Positions 7,690-18,236 of a stretch of DNA of 64,000 nucleotides are shown in pieces. The notes below the pieces were generated by a model. It was not told where the DNA came from, made no database searches, and worked only from the letters and a program-made list of their open reading frames with translations. Position numbers and translations under genes: made by a program. Within the stretch, counting starts at the first letter, position 1. The number at the start of each line of letters is the position of its first letter. The DNA is from Alphaproteobacteria bacterium (lineage in GTDB: Bacteria; Pseudomonadota; Alphaproteobacteria; Rhodobacterales; Rhodobacteraceae), in assembly GCA_030425925.1 (NCBI GenBank), contig JAUHZO010000003.1:1-64000 (forward strand). The letters run 5' to 3'.

Positions 7690-9006
7690 ATGACCAAGTC
7701 CTACACCCCCCGCGGCCTGCCCGTGCCCTCTGGCCGGCTGACCCGTGCCGCCCGGATGGGCAGCGTGACCACCCGGATGCTGGGCGCGGTGGCGGCGGGG
7801 GGCGCTCAGGCGCTCTTGCGGGGCGAGCGCCCCGAGGCCCGCAGCCTGATCGCCACCCCGGCCAATGCCCGCCGCCTGACCGAAGAACTGGCACGGATGC
7901 GCGGGGCGGCGATGAAGATGGGGCAACTGCTGAGCATGGAGGCCGGGGATTTCCTGCCGCCCGACCTGTCCGACATCCTGGCGCATCTGCGGGCGGATGC
8001 GCATTTCATGCCGCCCAAACAGTTGAAATCGGTACTGATCGCGCAATACGGTCCCGATTTCCTGAAACGCTTTGCCAGGTTCGACACCCGCCCCGTCGCC
8101 GCCGCCTCCATCGGGCAGGTCCACCGCGCGCGCAGCAAGGACGGCCGCGATCTGGCGCTCAAGATCCAGTATCCCGGCGTGCGCTGCGCGATCGACGCCG
8201 ATGTGGCGAACCTCGGGACGCTCCTGAAACTCTCCGGCCTGCTGCCCAAGGGCGTCGAGATCGGGCCGCTTCTGGAAGAAGCCCGCCGCCAGCTGCACGA
8301 AGAGGCCGACTACAGCCGCGAAGCGCAAGAGCTGACCCGCTTCGGCAAGCTGGTCGGCGACTTGCCGGGCTTTGTGCTGCCCCGGGTGCATCCCGACTAT
8401 TGCGCGCCCGACATCCTTGCCATGGATTTCATCGAAAGCCGCCCCATCGAAGCGGTGGAAGACTCCGATCAGGACACCCGGGACGACGTCGCCGCGCGCC
8501 TGCTGGCGCTGTTCCTGCACGAGTTGTTCGACTGGCAGCAGGTGCAGACCGATCCGAACTTTGCCAATTACCGCTGGCAGCCCGAAACCGGCCGGATCGT
8601 GCTGCTGGATTTCGGCGCATCGCGGGCCTTTCCGAAACCGTTTGCCGAAACCTGCCGGACCCTCACCCGCGCCGCGCTGAACGGCAACCGCTCCGGCACG
8701 CTGGACGGGCTGACGGCCCTGGGTGTCCTGCCCCGGGACCTGCCGCCCGGCCAGGCCCGGGTGATCGGCGAGATGATCGCCCTTGCCCTGCCGATCCTGC
8801 AGGCGGGGATCGTGGATTTCTCGGACCCCGCGCTGTTGCGGCAGATGCGAGAAAAGGGGATGGAACTGGGCCTGCACGAAGAGTTCCGGCATCTTCCGCC
8901 CTGGGACGCGCTCTATCTTCAGCGCAAGCTGGGCGGGCTGGTGCTGCTGGCCACGCGGCTCGGGGCCCGGGTGCCGCTCGGGGCGCTGATTTCGCGGCAT
9001 CTGTAG
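7690..9006 (+). CDS. ABC1/ADCK (UbiB-like) atypical kinase family protein
   Basis: A 438-aa protein of the AarF/UbiB/COQ8 superfamily, atypical kinases or ATPases linked to quinone biology. Signatures in order: the KxGQ motif KMGQLLSME (76-79), AAASIGQVHRA replacing the glycine-rich loop, LALKIQYPGV with the ATP-binding lysine, HEEADYSREA, a metal-binding QTDPNFANY segment in place of the usual DPHPGN, and LLDFGASR for the DFG motif. It lacks the C-terminal membrane anchors of UbiB, as in the soluble ADCK-like branch often found in Rhodobacteraceae. It stands alone; hisG converges with it after a 23-base gap. Substrate unknown. Confidence 0.82.
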   Translation: MTKSYTPRGLPVPSGRLTRAARMGSVTTRMLGAVAAGGAQALLRGERPEARSLIATPANARRLTEELARMRGAAMKMGQLLSMEAGDFLPPDLSDILAHLRADAHFMPPKQLKSVLIAQYGPDFLKRFARFDTRPVAAASIGQVHRARSKDGRDLALKIQYPGVRCAIDADVANLGTLLKLSGLLPKGVEIGPLLEEARRQLHEEADYSREAQELTRFGKLVGDLPGFVLPRVHPDYCAPDILAMDFIESRPIEAVEDSDQDTRDDVAARLLALFLHELFDWQQVQTDPNFANYRWQPETGRIVLLDFGASRAFPKPFAETCRTLTRAALNGNRSGTLDGLTALGVLPRDLPPGQARVIGEMIALALPILQAGIVDFSDPALLRQMREKGMELGLHEEFRHLPPWDALYLQRKLGGLVLLATRLGARVPLGALISRHL

Positions 9007-9029
9007 GGCGGGGTTCACCCCGCCGCCCC

Positions 9030-9722
9030 TTATACCCCGATCAGATCGCCCAGCCGGCGCAGCGTCTCGCGCTCGGCATCGCTGAGGACCGCCCGCCGCG
9101 CACGGAACAGGGTTGCCTGCGATCGCAGCACGGGCGCGTCGCTCAGCACCTTGAGATGGTTCGCCCGCAGCGTCTCGCCGGTCGAGGTGATGTCGGCGAT
9201 GGCCTCGGCGGTGAGGTTCTTCACCGTGCCTTCCGTCGCCCCCTGGCTGTCCACCAGCCGGTAATCCGCCACCCCGCCATCGCGCAGGTATTCCCGTACC
9301 AGCCGGTGATACTTGGTGGCGATGCGCAGCCGGAACCCGTGCCGCGCCCGGAAGGCGGCGGCGGCGGCATCCAGATCGTCGAGCGTGTCGACGTCGACCC
9401 AGGCCATCGGCACGGCAACGATCAGATCGGCCTGGCCAAAGCCCATTTCGGCCAGCGGTTCCACCTTCTGATCCCATTGTACCAGCTTTTCCCGGATCAG
9501 GTCTGTGCCGGTCACCCCCAGGTGGATCCGCCCGGCGGCCAGTTCGCGCGGGATCTCGCCCGCCGAAAGCAGCACCAGCGACACGCCCTCGATCCCGTCC
9601 ACCGACCCGGCATATTCCCGTTCCGACCCGCTGCGCGTCAGGGTCACGCCCCGGTCCTGGAACCAGTCAAAGGTCTTTTCCATCAACCGGCCCTTGGAGG
9701 GCACCCCCAGCTTGAGGCTCAT
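9030..9722 (-). CDS. hisG: ATP phosphoribosyltransferase, short catalytic subunit
   Basis: A 230-aa HisG of the short form (HisGS), which joins ATP and PRPP in the first step of histidine synthesis. It opens with LKLGVPSKGRLMEKT and shows the substrate segments LAAGRIHLGVTGTDLI, FGQADLIVAVP and the PRPP-binding DSQGATEGTVKNLTAE. The C-terminal ACT-like regulatory domain of long HisG is absent, as expected when HisZ is present. Its ATG overlaps the hisZ stop (ATGA), so HisG and HisZ are coupled and should form the hetero-octamer. Confidence 0.95.
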   Translation of the reverse strand: MSLKLGVPSKGRLMEKTFDWFQDRGVTLTRSGSEREYAGSVDGIEGVSLVLLSAGEIPRELAAGRIHLGVTGTDLIREKLVQWDQKVEPLAEMGFGQADLIVAVPMAWVDVDTLDDLDAAAAAFRARHGFRLRIATKYHRLVREYLRDGGVADYRLVDSQGATEGTVKNLTAEAIADITSTGETLRANHLKVLSDAPVLRSQATLFRARRAVLSDAERETLRRLGDLIGV

Positions 9723-10798
9723 GCCTGCTCCTCCGTCTGCGGCAACAGCCCGGGGCGGATCACCGCGCCCACGGCCGGGATCTCGGCCCCCCGGCCCAGC
9801 CGCCGGGTCAGCGCGTCATAGCGCCCGCCGGTGGCCACCGGCGGCAGGTCCGGCCGTCCGCCGCTGAGAAAGCCGAAGACGAAGCCGTCGTAATACTCCA
9901 TCGAGGTGCGGCCATAGCTGGCCTCGAAGGCCAGCCTGTCCACCGCGACACCGCGCGCCGCCAGCGCGTCGCAGCGCGCCTCGAACCGCCGGACGGCGGG
10001 CATCAGGCTGGGGAGGTCCACGGCGATGTCACGCAGCCGCTCCAGCGCGAAGGGGCAGGTTTCGCGGATGTCCAGCAACGCGTCGATCTGCGCCAGCTGG
10101 TCTTCGGACAGCGGCGGTTCGGCGGCATCGGCGCGCAGCGCGGCGATGCGGGCGGCGATCTCGTCCTCGCCGCGCAGGCCGATCACCGTCTCGACGTCGG
10201 CCAGCGGATCGGATTGTGCCAGCAACGCCGCACGGGACGGCGGCACCGGGCTGCGCCCGGCAAACCGGTCAAGCAGCGCACGGAACCGGCGCGGGCGCCA
10301 GATATGCCGCATCAGCGCCGCCTTGCGGGCCTCGGAGGTGGCCAGCCCCTGCACGGCGGCGGTCAGGATGCCGATATCGCCGGTCACCGCGTCCAGCGCA
10401 TAGGGGGCCAGCAGCTCGGCAAAAAGCGCAAAGACCTCGGCATCGGCCCGCGCCGGGTCGGTGCGGTCGAACAGTTCGAACCCGACCTGCTGGTATTCGG
10501 ACGCGCGCGTGGGGTCCGCCTCCTGCCGCCGGAACACCTCGCCGGCATAGCAATAGCGGGCAGGCTCGACCGCGCCCGCCATGTGCATCTGCACCACCGG
10601 CAGGGTAAAGTCCGGGCGCAGCATCAGCTCGCCGCGCTCCGGGTCCTGGGTGACATAGGCCCGGGCGCGGATATCCTCGCCATACAGGTCAAGCAAGAGT
10701 TCGGCGGGCTGCAGGATGGCGCAGTCGACCCGCACCGCCCCCTGTTCGACCAGGCGGGCGCACAGGTTCTGGGCCAGTTGGCGGGCGCGATCCGTCAT
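9719..10798 (-). CDS. hisZ: ATP phosphoribosyltransferase regulatory subunit
   Basis: A 359-aa paralogue of histidyl-tRNA synthetase that lacks the anticodon-binding domain and activates HisGS, also mediating histidine feedback. It has the class II core: [16 protein letters not shown] (motif-2-like), [23 protein letters not shown] and the late [18 protein letters not shown] motif. The ATG at 10798 is chosen because it overlaps the hisS stop in ATGA and the homology begins there. Middle gene of the hisS-hisZ-hisG operon. Confidence 0.92.
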   Translation of the reverse strand: MTDRARQLAQNLCARLVEQGAVRVDCAILQPAELLLDLYGEDIRARAYVTQDPERGELMLRPDFTLPVVQMHMAGAVEPARYCYAGEVFRRQEADPTRASEYQQVGFELFDRTDPARADAEVFALFAELLAPYALDAVTGDIGILTAAVQGLATSEARKAALMRHIWRPRRFRALLDRFAGRSPVPPSRAALLAQSDPLADVETVIGLRGEDEIAARIAALRADAAEPPLSEDQLAQIDALLDIRETCPFALERLRDIAVDLPSLMPAVRRFEARCDALAARGVAVDRLAFEASYGRTSMEYYDGFVFGFLSGGRPDLPPVATGGRYDALTRRLGRGAEIPAVGAVIRPGLLPQTEEQA

Positions 10799-12267
10799 GC
10801 CTGCCCGTCCAGGATCGCGCGCACGCGGGCCACCATCTCGGCCCGCGGCACCTCGTATTGCGAGGGGCGGTCCTTCCATTCCTCCAGCGTGGCGTTCCGG
10901 GCGATTTCCGCCCCCAGGATCAGGTCCTTGATCTGCACGACGCCCTTGGCCTTTTCCTCGGCCCCCTCGATCACCGCAACCGGCGCGTTGCGCTTGTCGG
11001 CGTATTTCAACTGGTTGCCGAAGTTCTTGGGATTGCCCAGATAGACCTCGGCCCGGATTCCCGCGCTGCGCAGTTCGGCCACCATCGTCTGGTAGTCGGC
11101 CATGCGGTCGCGGTCCATCACGGTCACCACCACCGGACCGACGCCGGCCTGGCCGGTGCGGCCCTTCTCGCGCAGCGCCGCCAGCAGCCGGTCGACCCCG
11201 ATGGAAACGCCGGTGGCCGGCACGGGCTGGCCGGTGAAGCGCTTGACCAGATCGTCATACCGCCCGCCGCCGGCGACAGAGCCGAACTGCCGCTTGCGGC
11301 CTTTTTCATCGAGAATCTCGAAGGTCAGTTCCGCCTCGAAGACCGGACCCGTGTAGTAGCCAAGGCCGCGCACGACGGACGGGTCGATGTCGATGCGGTC
11401 GTGCTGATAGCCCTGCGCGTCCAGCAGCCCGGCGATCTGCTCCAGTTCGTCGACCCCTTCGGCCCCCACGTCCGACGCCCCGACGGCAGCCCGCAGGTTC
11501 GCCAGGGTCGCGGAGGCGTCAGCACCCTTGGAGGTCAGGAAGGCCACCACCGGGTCGGCCTGCGCCTCTCCCAGGCCGACGCCGTCGATATAGGCACCCG
11601 ACGCATCCAGTCGCCCCTTGCCCAGAAGCTCGCGCACCCCGGCTTCGCCCACCTTGTCGAACTTGTCGATGGTGCGCAGCACGGCGGCCTGCGTGTCGCG
11701 ATCGGTAACGGCCATCGCGTCCAGCACCCCGTTCAGCACCTTGCGATTGTTCACGCGGATCAAGTAATCGCCGCGCGGAATGCCCACTGTTTCCAGGCAA
11801 TCCGCGAGCATCGCGCAGATCTCGGCATCCGCCGCGACCGAAGCCGCGCCCACGGTGTCCGCGTCGCATTGATAGAACTGCCGGAACCGTCCCGGCCCCG
11901 GCTTTTCGTTGCGCCAGACCGGGCCCATCGCGTAGCGCCGGTAGGGCAGCGGCAGGTCGCCCCGGTGCTGGGCATAGACCCGGGCCAGCGGTGCCGTAAG
12001 GTCATACCGCAGCGCCAGCCAGCCTTCATCTTCGTCCTGCCAGGCGAAGACGCCTTCGTTCGGGCGCTCCACATCGGGCAGGAACTTGCCCAGCGCCTCC
12101 ACCGTCTCGACGGCCGAGGACTCCAGCGCCTCGAACCCGTAGCGGTGATAGACCCCGGCAATGGCGGCGAGCATGTCGGCCCGTTCCGTCACCTCCGCCC
12201 CGAAATAGTCGCGGAACCCCTTGGGCGTCTGGGCCCTGGGGCGCGGCGCTTTCTTCTCTTTGGCCAT
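10795..12267 (-). CDS. hisS: Histidine-tRNA ligase
   Basis: A 490-aa class IIa synthetase that charges tRNA-His. Features in order: a basic start and [11 protein letters not shown] (about 15-25), motif 2 ([20 protein letters not shown] then QFYQCDAD), histidine-binding loop [13 protein letters not shown], motif 3 [13 protein letters not shown] (about 385-397) and a C-terminal anticodon-binding domain (about 405-490). The length fits the alphaproteobacterial type with a long central insert. First gene of the hisS-hisZ-hisG operon; slyX is divergent 84 bases away. Confidence 0.95.
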   Translation of the reverse strand: MAKEKKAPRPRAQTPKGFRDYFGAEVTERADMLAAIAGVYHRYGFEALESSAVETVEALGKFLPDVERPNEGVFAWQDEDEGWLALRYDLTAPLARVYAQHRGDLPLPYRRYAMGPVWRNEKPGPGRFRQFYQCDADTVGAASVAADAEICAMLADCLETVGIPRGDYLIRVNNRKVLNGVLDAMAVTDRDTQAAVLRTIDKFDKVGEAGVRELLGKGRLDASGAYIDGVGLGEAQADPVVAFLTSKGADASATLANLRAAVGASDVGAEGVDELEQIAGLLDAQGYQHDRIDIDPSVVRGLGYYTGPVFEAELTFEILDEKGRKRQFGSVAGGGRYDDLVKRFTGQPVPATGVSIGVDRLLAALREKGRTGQAGVGPVVVTVMDRDRMADYQTMVAELRSAGIRAEVYLGNPKNFGNQLKYADKRNAPVAVIEGAEEKAKGVVQIKDLILGAEIARNATLEEWKDRPSQYEVPRAEMVARVRAILDGQA

Positions 12268-12351
12268 GAGTCCCGATCCGCTTGGAAAACCGTCGCGCTT
12301 CCTCTACCCAATGGGCGTCACAGGGGCAAGCAACCGACCCGGGAGATCGCC

Positions 12352-12555
12352 ATGACATCCGACACCGCCCTGGAAACCCGCCTGGCCCATCTGCAGCGCG
12401 CCGTGGACGATCTGTCGGACGTGGTTGCGCGGCAGGATCGCGAGATCGCGCGGCTGACGGCGCAGGTGCGCCTGCTGATGCAACGCGAAGCGGCGCGCGA
12501 GGCCGATGGCACGGGCGGCGCGGTGTTTACCGACGAACGCCCGCCGCATTACTGA
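12352..12555 (+). CDS. slyX: SlyX family protein
   Basis: A 67-aa protein that is almost entirely one coiled coil (LETRLAHLQRAVDDLSDVVARQDREIARLTAQVRLL) with the typical PPHY end of SlyX. The family is widespread and its role is unsettled. A GGGAG ribosome site lies about six bases before the ATG. It converges with the lipoprotein gene, with only four bases between the stops. Confidence 0.8.
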   Translation: MTSDTALETRLAHLQRAVDDLSDVVARQDREIARLTAQVRLLMQREAAREADGTGGAVFTDERPPHY

Positions 12556-12559
12556 GTGG

Positions 12560-13516
12560 TCACTTGGTCTTGATGTCCAGCGCCATCACCGCGCCGTCAT
12601 GCAGCAGCAGGTTCTTCCAGCGCGGATTGCTGCCGAAGCGTTCGTAGATGCTCAGGAACACCGTATCCTCGGCCAGCCGGTCCATGCGCGCGCCGCATGG
12701 TTGACCCTTGCCGACCCGGCAGACCCTGGCCTTGACCGTTTCATAAGCCTCGTCGGTGCGGGAATAGGGCTGCGTCTTGGAGGGCGCGCCATAACGAATC
12801 TGTTCATGCGTTTCCGGCGTGCCGAACAGGGCCAGCGCCGCGGTGAACTGCCGCGCACAGCCATCGTCGAACCCGGTGAGGTAGAAGGTGCGCGGCGTGG
12901 TGCCCGAGGAATTGGTGTCGTGCAGCGCATAACCGCGGCCGCGGTCGGGATAACGGTCCACCACCTTGCCCAGACGGCTGTCCGGCACGCCGCACAGCCG
13001 GGCGATGCGTCCATAAGGCAGGACGGTGCCCGGCGTGACCACCTCGTAATCCGGATCGCCGGGCTTGGGCCCCGAGGCCCGGCGCGGGGCCCGCGCGTCA
13101 CCATCGCCCCGCAGGGCGGCAAAGAGCCCCCTGCGCGGGGTGTCCCGCGCGGCCCCGTCCTCCGCCTCCGCAGCAGGCTCCGGCGCGTCCGCGGGCTCCG
13201 GCGCGTCCGCCGGCTTCGGTGCCGGCTCTTCCGGGGCGGGCTGTGCCGCCGCCTGTGGAGCGGTGGATTCGGTCTTGGCCGCGTCGGCGCGACCGCGCAG
13301 AAAGCCCAGCAGGCCGCCGCGCGGCGCGCCTTCGGCATCCGTCTCTGTATTGGCCTCGGCTTCGGCGATGCTGTCGGCCTCGGGCGCAGGCACGGCCTCG
13401 GCTTGCGGGGCAGCCTCCGCCACATCCACATCGGCCAGCGTCGGCACACGCTCCAGCGGGTTGCCACAGCCTGCCAGCGCAAAAACGACACTCATCAAGA
13501 ACACGGTCCGGCGCAT
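12560..13516 (-). CDS. Predicted outer-membrane or periplasmic lipoprotein, function unknown
   Basis: A 318-aa protein. The start at 13516 gives a signal peptide with a clear lipobox (VVFALAGC; Cys about residue 17). Residues about 30-150 are a low-complexity Ala/Pro/Glu linker containing two similar RGLLGFLRGR-type and RGLFAALRG boxes. The globular part from about 155 has conserved cysteine positions (RLCGV, DGCARQF, RVCRVG, QPCG) that could form disulfides. The C-terminal domain resembles uncharacterised Rhodobacterales lipoproteins; no enzyme motif is visible. Nothing nearby suggests a partner. Confidence 0.65.
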   Translation of the reverse strand: MRRTVFLMSVVFALAGCGNPLERVPTLADVDVAEAAPQAEAVPAPEADSIAEAEANTETDAEGAPRGGLLGFLRGRADAAKTESTAPQAAAQPAPEEPAPKPADAPEPADAPEPAAEAEDGAARDTPRRGLFAALRGDGDARAPRRASGPKPGDPDYEVVTPGTVLPYGRIARLCGVPDSRLGKVVDRYPDRGRGYALHDTNSSGTTPRTFYLTGFDDGCARQFTAALALFGTPETHEQIRYGAPSKTQPYSRTDEAYETVKARVCRVGKGQPCGARMDRLAEDTVFLSIYERFGSNPRWKNLLLHDGAVMALDIKTK

Positions 13517-13608
13517 CGGGTCTCTCCTCGGGCGCAATCTACGCCGTTCTAGCGCGGCAGCGGCGCGGGCGTCCAGCCGCCAAGCGGTCTGCCGCCGGGC
13601 ACGCCGCG

Positions 13609-16600
13609 TCAGAACTCTTCCACTGCGAGAACCCCGTCGAGCGACTTCACCGCTCCCTTGATTTCCGGCGTCACCGGGAACTCCTGGCGCAGGTCCAGTT
13701 CCACCTCGCCGGGCAGTCCGGCGTCGGTCAGGCACAGATGCACCGGACCGCGCGCGGCCCGGGGCAGCTGTTCGGCGGCGCGGCCCAGCACGTTGGCGAT
13801 CTGGCCCAGCGCCTCAGGCCGCTCGACGAAGATGCGCAAACCCGCCGCCCCGGCCTCGGCCACCACGGCATCGGCCGGCGACACCGACCGGCCCAGAAGC
13901 TTCAGCTGGTCCGCCTCCAGCGTCGCCTCGACTGTGACGATGACCTTGGCCCCGGTTTCCAGAAACTCGCGCGAGGCTTCCAGCGCTTCGGAGAACAGGG
14001 TCACCTCGTAGGCACCGGTGGGATCGCTCAGCTGGCAAAAGGCAAAGCGGTTGCCGCGCGCCGACTTGCGCTCTTGCCGCCCGGCCACCACACCCGCCAT
14101 CCTGGCCAGATGCGCACCGCCGGCGGCCTTGGCCGTCACTTCGTCCAGCGTCATGACGTCGCTGCGCCGGAGCGCGGGCATGTAGTCGTCCAGCGGATGA
14201 CCGGAAAGGTAGAAGCCCACTGCCTTGAACTCTTCGGCCAGGCGCTCGGCTGGCAGCCAGTCCGGCACCGGGCTGAGCCGCGGTTCGGGCAGATCGTCGC
14301 CCGCATCGCCGAACAGCGACACCTGGTTGCTGGCTTTCTGGTCATGCACCGCCGCCGAATAGGCCACCAGGGCATCGAGGCTGTCAAAGACCCTGCGGCG
14401 GTTGGGATCGAGCACGTCAAAGGCCCCGGCCCGCGCCATCATTTCCAGCGAGCGCTTGCCGACGCGTTTCAGATCGACCCGGCGGGCAAAGTCGAAAAGC
14501 GTGGCAAACGGCCGCTCGTCGCGCTCGACCGAGCGCGCCTCGCCCGTTGCGAGGCCGCCCGCCAGGGCGGATGAGCGGCGCCCCTGCACGACAAGCTGCA
14601 TCGCCTCGACGCCCACATTCTTCAGCGCACCCAGCGCATAGACCAGTTCGCCCTCCACCACGTCGAACATGGCCTGAGACCGGTTCACGCAGGGCGGCAC
14701 CCAGGGCAGGCCCAGCCCCTTGCGCACCTCTTCGAAATAGATCGCCAGCTTGTCGGTCAGGTGGATGTCGCAATTCATCACCCCGGCCATGAATTCCACC
14801 AGATGATTGGCCTTGAGCCAGGCGGTCTGGTAGCTGACCACCGCATAGGCCGCCGCGTGCGACTTGTTGAACCCGTAATTGGCGAACTTGTCCAGCAGCG
14901 CCCAGGTCTCTGCCGCCTTCTTCTCGTCCACGCCGTTTTTCGCCGCGCCTTCCAGAAAGATGGGTTTCTGCTTGTCCATCTCGGCCTGGATCTTCTTGCC
15001 CATGGCCCGGCGCAGCATGTCGGCACCGCCCAGCGTGTAGCCGGCCATTTCCTGCGCGATCTGCATCACCTGTTCCTGGTAGACGATGATGCCCTGGGTC
15101 TCGTCCAGGATGTGATCGACGCTGGGGTGCAGCAGGTCGCGCTCGCTCAGCCCGTTCTTGACCTCGCAATATTTCGGGATGTTCTCCATCGGGCCGGGAC
15201 GATAGAGCGCCACCAGCGCCACGATATCCTCGATGCAGGTGGGTTTCATGCGCTTGAGCGCATCCATCATGCCCGAGCTTTCCACCTGGAACACGGCGAC
15301 GGTTTTCGCGGCGGCGTAAAGCCTGTAACTCGCCGCGTCATCCAGCGGAATTGCGTTGATCTGGTTCTCGGTGCCCGGTTCGGGCTGGTACAGGTCCGTC
15401 CCGTCCGCGGCCACGTGCAGCGGTCGCCCCGATTTCAGGATCAGGTCGACGGCGTTCTGGATCACGGTCAGCGTCTTGAGACCGAGAAAGTCGAACTTCA
15501 CCAGCCCCGCCTGCTCCACCCATTTCATGTTGAACTGCGTCGCCGGCATGTCCGAGCGCGGATCGCGGTAAAGCGGCACCAGCTCGTCCGTGGGCCGGTC
15601 GGCGATCACCACGCCCGCCGCATGGGTCGAGGCGTTGCGCAACAGCCCCTCCACCTGCATGCCGTAGTTCAGCAGCCGGTCCACGACCTCTTCGGCCTTT
15701 GCCTCTTCGGCCAGACGCGGCTCATCCTTCAGGGCCTTTTCGATGCTGACCGGCTTGACGCCTTCCACAGGGATCATCTTTGACAGCCGGTCCACCTGCC
15801 CATAGGGCATCTGCAGCACGCGGCCCACATCGCGCACCGCCGCCTTGGACAGCAGCGCGCCGAAGGTGATGATCTGCGCCACGCGGTCATGGCCGTACTT
15901 GTCCTGCACGTAGCGGATCACCTCTTCGCGGCGGTCCATGCAGAAATCGATGTCGAAATCCGGCATCGAGACGCGTTCGGGGTTCAGGAACCGCTCGAAC
16001 AGCAGCGAATAGCGCAGCGGGTCCAGATCGGTGATCGTCAGCGCGTAGGCCACAAGGCTGCCTGCACCCGAGCCGCGGCCCGGGCCTACCGGTATGTCCT
16101 GCTCCTTGGCCCATTTGATGAAATCGGCCACGATCAGGAAATAGCCGGGAAAGCCCATGTTCTCGATGATGCCCAGCTCGAAATCGAGCCGCGCCTGGTA
16201 TTCCTCGGGCGTCACCGCGTGCGGGATCACCGCAAGACGGTCCTGCAGGCCCTTGTTCGCCTGTCGGCGCAGTTCCTGCACCTCGTCATCTGCGAATTTC
16301 GGCAGGATCGGATCGCGCCGGTACGCCATGAAGGCGCAGCGCCGCGCGATCTCCACCGTGTTCTCCAGCGCTTCGGGCAGATCGGCGAACAGCACCGCCA
16401 TCTCGGCCGGGCTTTTCAGGTAATGCTGCGGGGTCAGTCGGCGGCGCGGCTCGTTCTGGTCCACATAGGCACCCTCGGCGATGCAGATCAGCGCATCATG
16501 CGCCTCGTACATCTCTTCCTTGGGGAAATAGACGTCGTTCGTGGCCACCAGCGGCAGGCCCATCTCATAGGCCATCTCCACAAAGCCGCGTTCGGTCTGC

Positions 16601-17166
16601 CGCTCGGCCTCGGGCGGCGAGCCGTCCTCGCGCGGGTGGCGCTGCAATTCGACATAAAGCCTGTCGCCGAACATGTCCCAAAGCTGCGTCAGAAGCGTCT
16701 GCGCCGCCGCCAGGTGACCGGCCTGCAAATGCCGCCCCACCGGCCCGTCCGGGCCGCCGGTCAGGCAGATCACGTCCTCGGCATGCCGCGCAAGCTCGTC
16801 CAGCGTCACATGCGGCAGCGCCCCGTCCTTGCGCAGGTACAGGCACGAGTTGAGCTTCATCAGATGGCCGTAGCCGCGTTCGGTCTGTGCCAGCAGAACC
16901 ACCGGCGCGGGCGGCTTTTCCCGCTCGCCCCGCTGCGGCTGCACATAGCGCAGATCCACCTGGCAGCCCATGATGGGCTGCACCCCTGCCCCCGCCGCGC
17001 CCACGGAAAACTCCAGTGCCGCAAAGAGGTTGTTGGTGTCGGTGACCGCCACCGCAGGCATGCCCATATCGGCCACGAGGCCCGGCAGCTTCTTCAGCCG
17101 CACGGCCCCTTCGAGAAGGGAGTATTCGCTGTGCACACGCAGGTGAATGAATCGGGGCTCTGCCAT
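13609..17166 (-). CDS. dnaE: DNA polymerase III alpha subunit
   Basis: An 1185-aa replicative polymerase catalytic subunit. It begins with the PHP domain (FIHLRVHSEYSLLEGAV, residues about 6-22). The palm has GRGSGAGSLVAYAL (about 365-378) and the catalytic acidic pair in SMPDFDIDFCMDRR (about 401-414), followed later by QEQVMQIAQEMAGY and NKSHAAAYAVVSYQTAWLK. The C-terminal third carries the helix-hairpin-helix and OB-fold regions (MAGVVAGRQERKSARG), with a beta-clamp-binding segment SNQVSLFG. The ATG at 17166 is chosen because the family begins MAEPRFIHLRVHSEYS. Full length for DnaE1-type enzymes. Confidence 0.96.
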   Translation of the reverse strand: MAEPRFIHLRVHSEYSLLEGAVRLKKLPGLVADMGMPAVAVTDTNNLFAALEFSVGAAGAGVQPIMGCQVDLRYVQPQRGEREKPPAPVVLLAQTERGYGHLMKLNSCLYLRKDGALPHVTLDELARHAEDVICLTGGPDGPVGRHLQAGHLAAAQTLLTQLWDMFGDRLYVELQRHPREDGSPPEAERQTERGFVEMAYEMGLPLVATNDVYFPKEEMYEAHDALICIAEGAYVDQNEPRRRLTPQHYLKSPAEMAVLFADLPEALENTVEIARRCAFMAYRRDPILPKFADDEVQELRRQANKGLQDRLAVIPHAVTPEEYQARLDFELGIIENMGFPGYFLIVADFIKWAKEQDIPVGPGRGSGAGSLVAYALTITDLDPLRYSLLFERFLNPERVSMPDFDIDFCMDRREEVIRYVQDKYGHDRVAQIITFGALLSKAAVRDVGRVLQMPYGQVDRLSKMIPVEGVKPVSIEKALKDEPRLAEEAKAEEVVDRLLNYGMQVEGLLRNASTHAAGVVIADRPTDELVPLYRDPRSDMPATQFNMKWVEQAGLVKFDFLGLKTLTVIQNAVDLILKSGRPLHVAADGTDLYQPEPGTENQINAIPLDDAASYRLYAAAKTVAVFQVESSGMMDALKRMKPTCIEDIVALVALYRPGPMENIPKYCEVKNGLSERDLLHPSVDHILDETQGIIVYQEQVMQIAQEMAGYTLGGADMLRRAMGKKIQAEMDKQKPIFLEGAAKNGVDEKKAAETWALLDKFANYGFNKSHAAAYAVVSYQTAWLKANHLVEFMAGVMNCDIHLTDKLAIYFEEVRKGLGLPWVPPCVNRSQAMFDVVEGELVYALGALKNVGVEAMQLVVQGRRSSALAGGLATGEARSVERDERPFATLFDFARRVDLKRVGKRSLEMMARAGAFDVLDPNRRRVFDSLDALVAYSAAVHDQKASNQVSLFGDAGDDLPEPRLSPVPDWLPAERLAEEFKAVGFYLSGHPLDDYMPALRRSDVMTLDEVTAKAAGGAHLARMAGVVAGRQERKSARGNRFAFCQLSDPTGAYEVTLFSEALEASREFLETGAKVIVTVEATLEADQLKLLGRSVSPADAVVAEAGAAGLRIFVERPEALGQIANVLGRAAEQLPRAARGPVHLCLTDAGLPGEVELDLRQEFPVTPEIKGAVKSLDGVLAVEEF

Positions 17167-17345
17167 GCCCCCACAGTATGTTGTGTCGCGCGCTCGGGAA
17201 ACCCCAAAGGCCCCGGGCCGACGCGCGGGACACCCCGCCCCGTCGGTGTCTCGTCCGAGGTAGCAGGCGGTCCATTCGGGTGGCGCGGCTTGATCGGACA
17301 GCGCCACGCGCGCACCTTCCTGGCAACCCTCACGGACATTCTGCC

Positions 17346-18227
17346 ATGCACGCCTCTCACAGCCAGACATTCTGCCCCGACACGCGTGTCGAGCATACCG
17401 AGCCTGCCAGCCCGCGCGCGTCTGCAGGCGCTCGCATCCGGGCCGCGCTGGTGCGCTGGCTGCCGGGATTGACCGCCCGGGTTCTGGCGCGGCGTTATCT
17501 TCAGTCGACCGCCTGCCTGCGCCTGCAGGACCTGGGCGGCGGCTTTGACGTGATCGACGCCGGCCGCGACACGGCGATCCTGCGCCATGCCGCCATGGGC
17601 AAGGGGGATGGCCGCCGCGTGCTGATCGTGCCCGGGCATGACGGCCACTACCGGCAATTCGCGCGGATGGTGCGGGCGTTGCAGCGCGCAGGCGCAGAAG
17701 TCGATCTGCTGATCCTGCCCGGACATCTCCGGCCCGCCCGCAGCATTTGCAGCATGCGCCACATCACACGGGCCATCCTTGCCGCCGAGCGCGACCATGG
17801 ACCTTATGACGGCATCGCCGCGCATTGCGTCAGCGCCAATGCCACGCTGTTTGCCCTGCAGGACGGGCTGACCTGTGCGCGGCTGGCCCTGATCTCGACC
17901 CCGGTGGACCTGAAACGCCTGGTCCGGTCCGGAGGCCAGCAATACGGCCTGTCCGGTCGCAGCCTCGACCGCTTCGTATCCCGGGTCAGTCGACTGGGCG
18001 CGCCATATGCGCTGGACACTCCCTGGGTGCCCATTGCGAAAGCGCGCAGCGAGTTGCTGCTGATGGTGCATGCCCGCGACGACTGGGCCGCGCCCGCGTC
18101 CGACATCCACGCGCTGGCGGCCTGCTGGCGCGGGGCCGAGACGGCGATCCTCGACCATGGCGGGCACAATTCGATCCTGAGCAGCCGGACCGCCGTGGCG
18201 CGCATCACCGATCACCTGACCCGCTGA
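17346..18227 (+). CDS. Alpha/beta-hydrolase-like protein
   Basis: A 293-aa protein with an alpha/beta-hydrolase outline: a VLIVPGHDGHYRQFARMVRALQ strand-loop-helix (about 96-117), a possible nucleophile region IAAHCVSANATLFAL (the usual GxSxG is not clear; Ser is in CVSAN), a late acid candidate in VHARDDWAAP, and a C-terminal histidine in DHGGHNSIL. The overall arrangement fits a serine hydrolase or acyl esterase. No signal peptide. It is divergent from dnaE; a terminator-like hairpin follows immediately. Confidence 0.6.
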   Translation: MHASHSQTFCPDTRVEHTEPASPRASAGARIRAALVRWLPGLTARVLARRYLQSTACLRLQDLGGGFDVIDAGRDTAILRHAAMGKGDGRRVLIVPGHDGHYRQFARMVRALQRAGAEVDLLILPGHLRPARSICSMRHITRAILAAERDHGPYDGIAAHCVSANATLFALQDGLTCARLALISTPVDLKRLVRSGGQQYGLSGRSLDRFVSRVSRLGAPYALDTPWVPIAKARSELLLMVHARDDWAAPASDIHALAACWRGAETAILDHGGHNSILSSRTAVARITDHLTR

Positions 18228-18236
18228 GTGGCGCGG

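Noticed and set aside
13140-13260. DNA repeats in the lipoprotein gene (GGCTCCGGCGCGTCCG units)
   Set aside because: They encode the Ala/Pro linker DAPEPADAPEPA and are ordinary low-complexity coding repeats.
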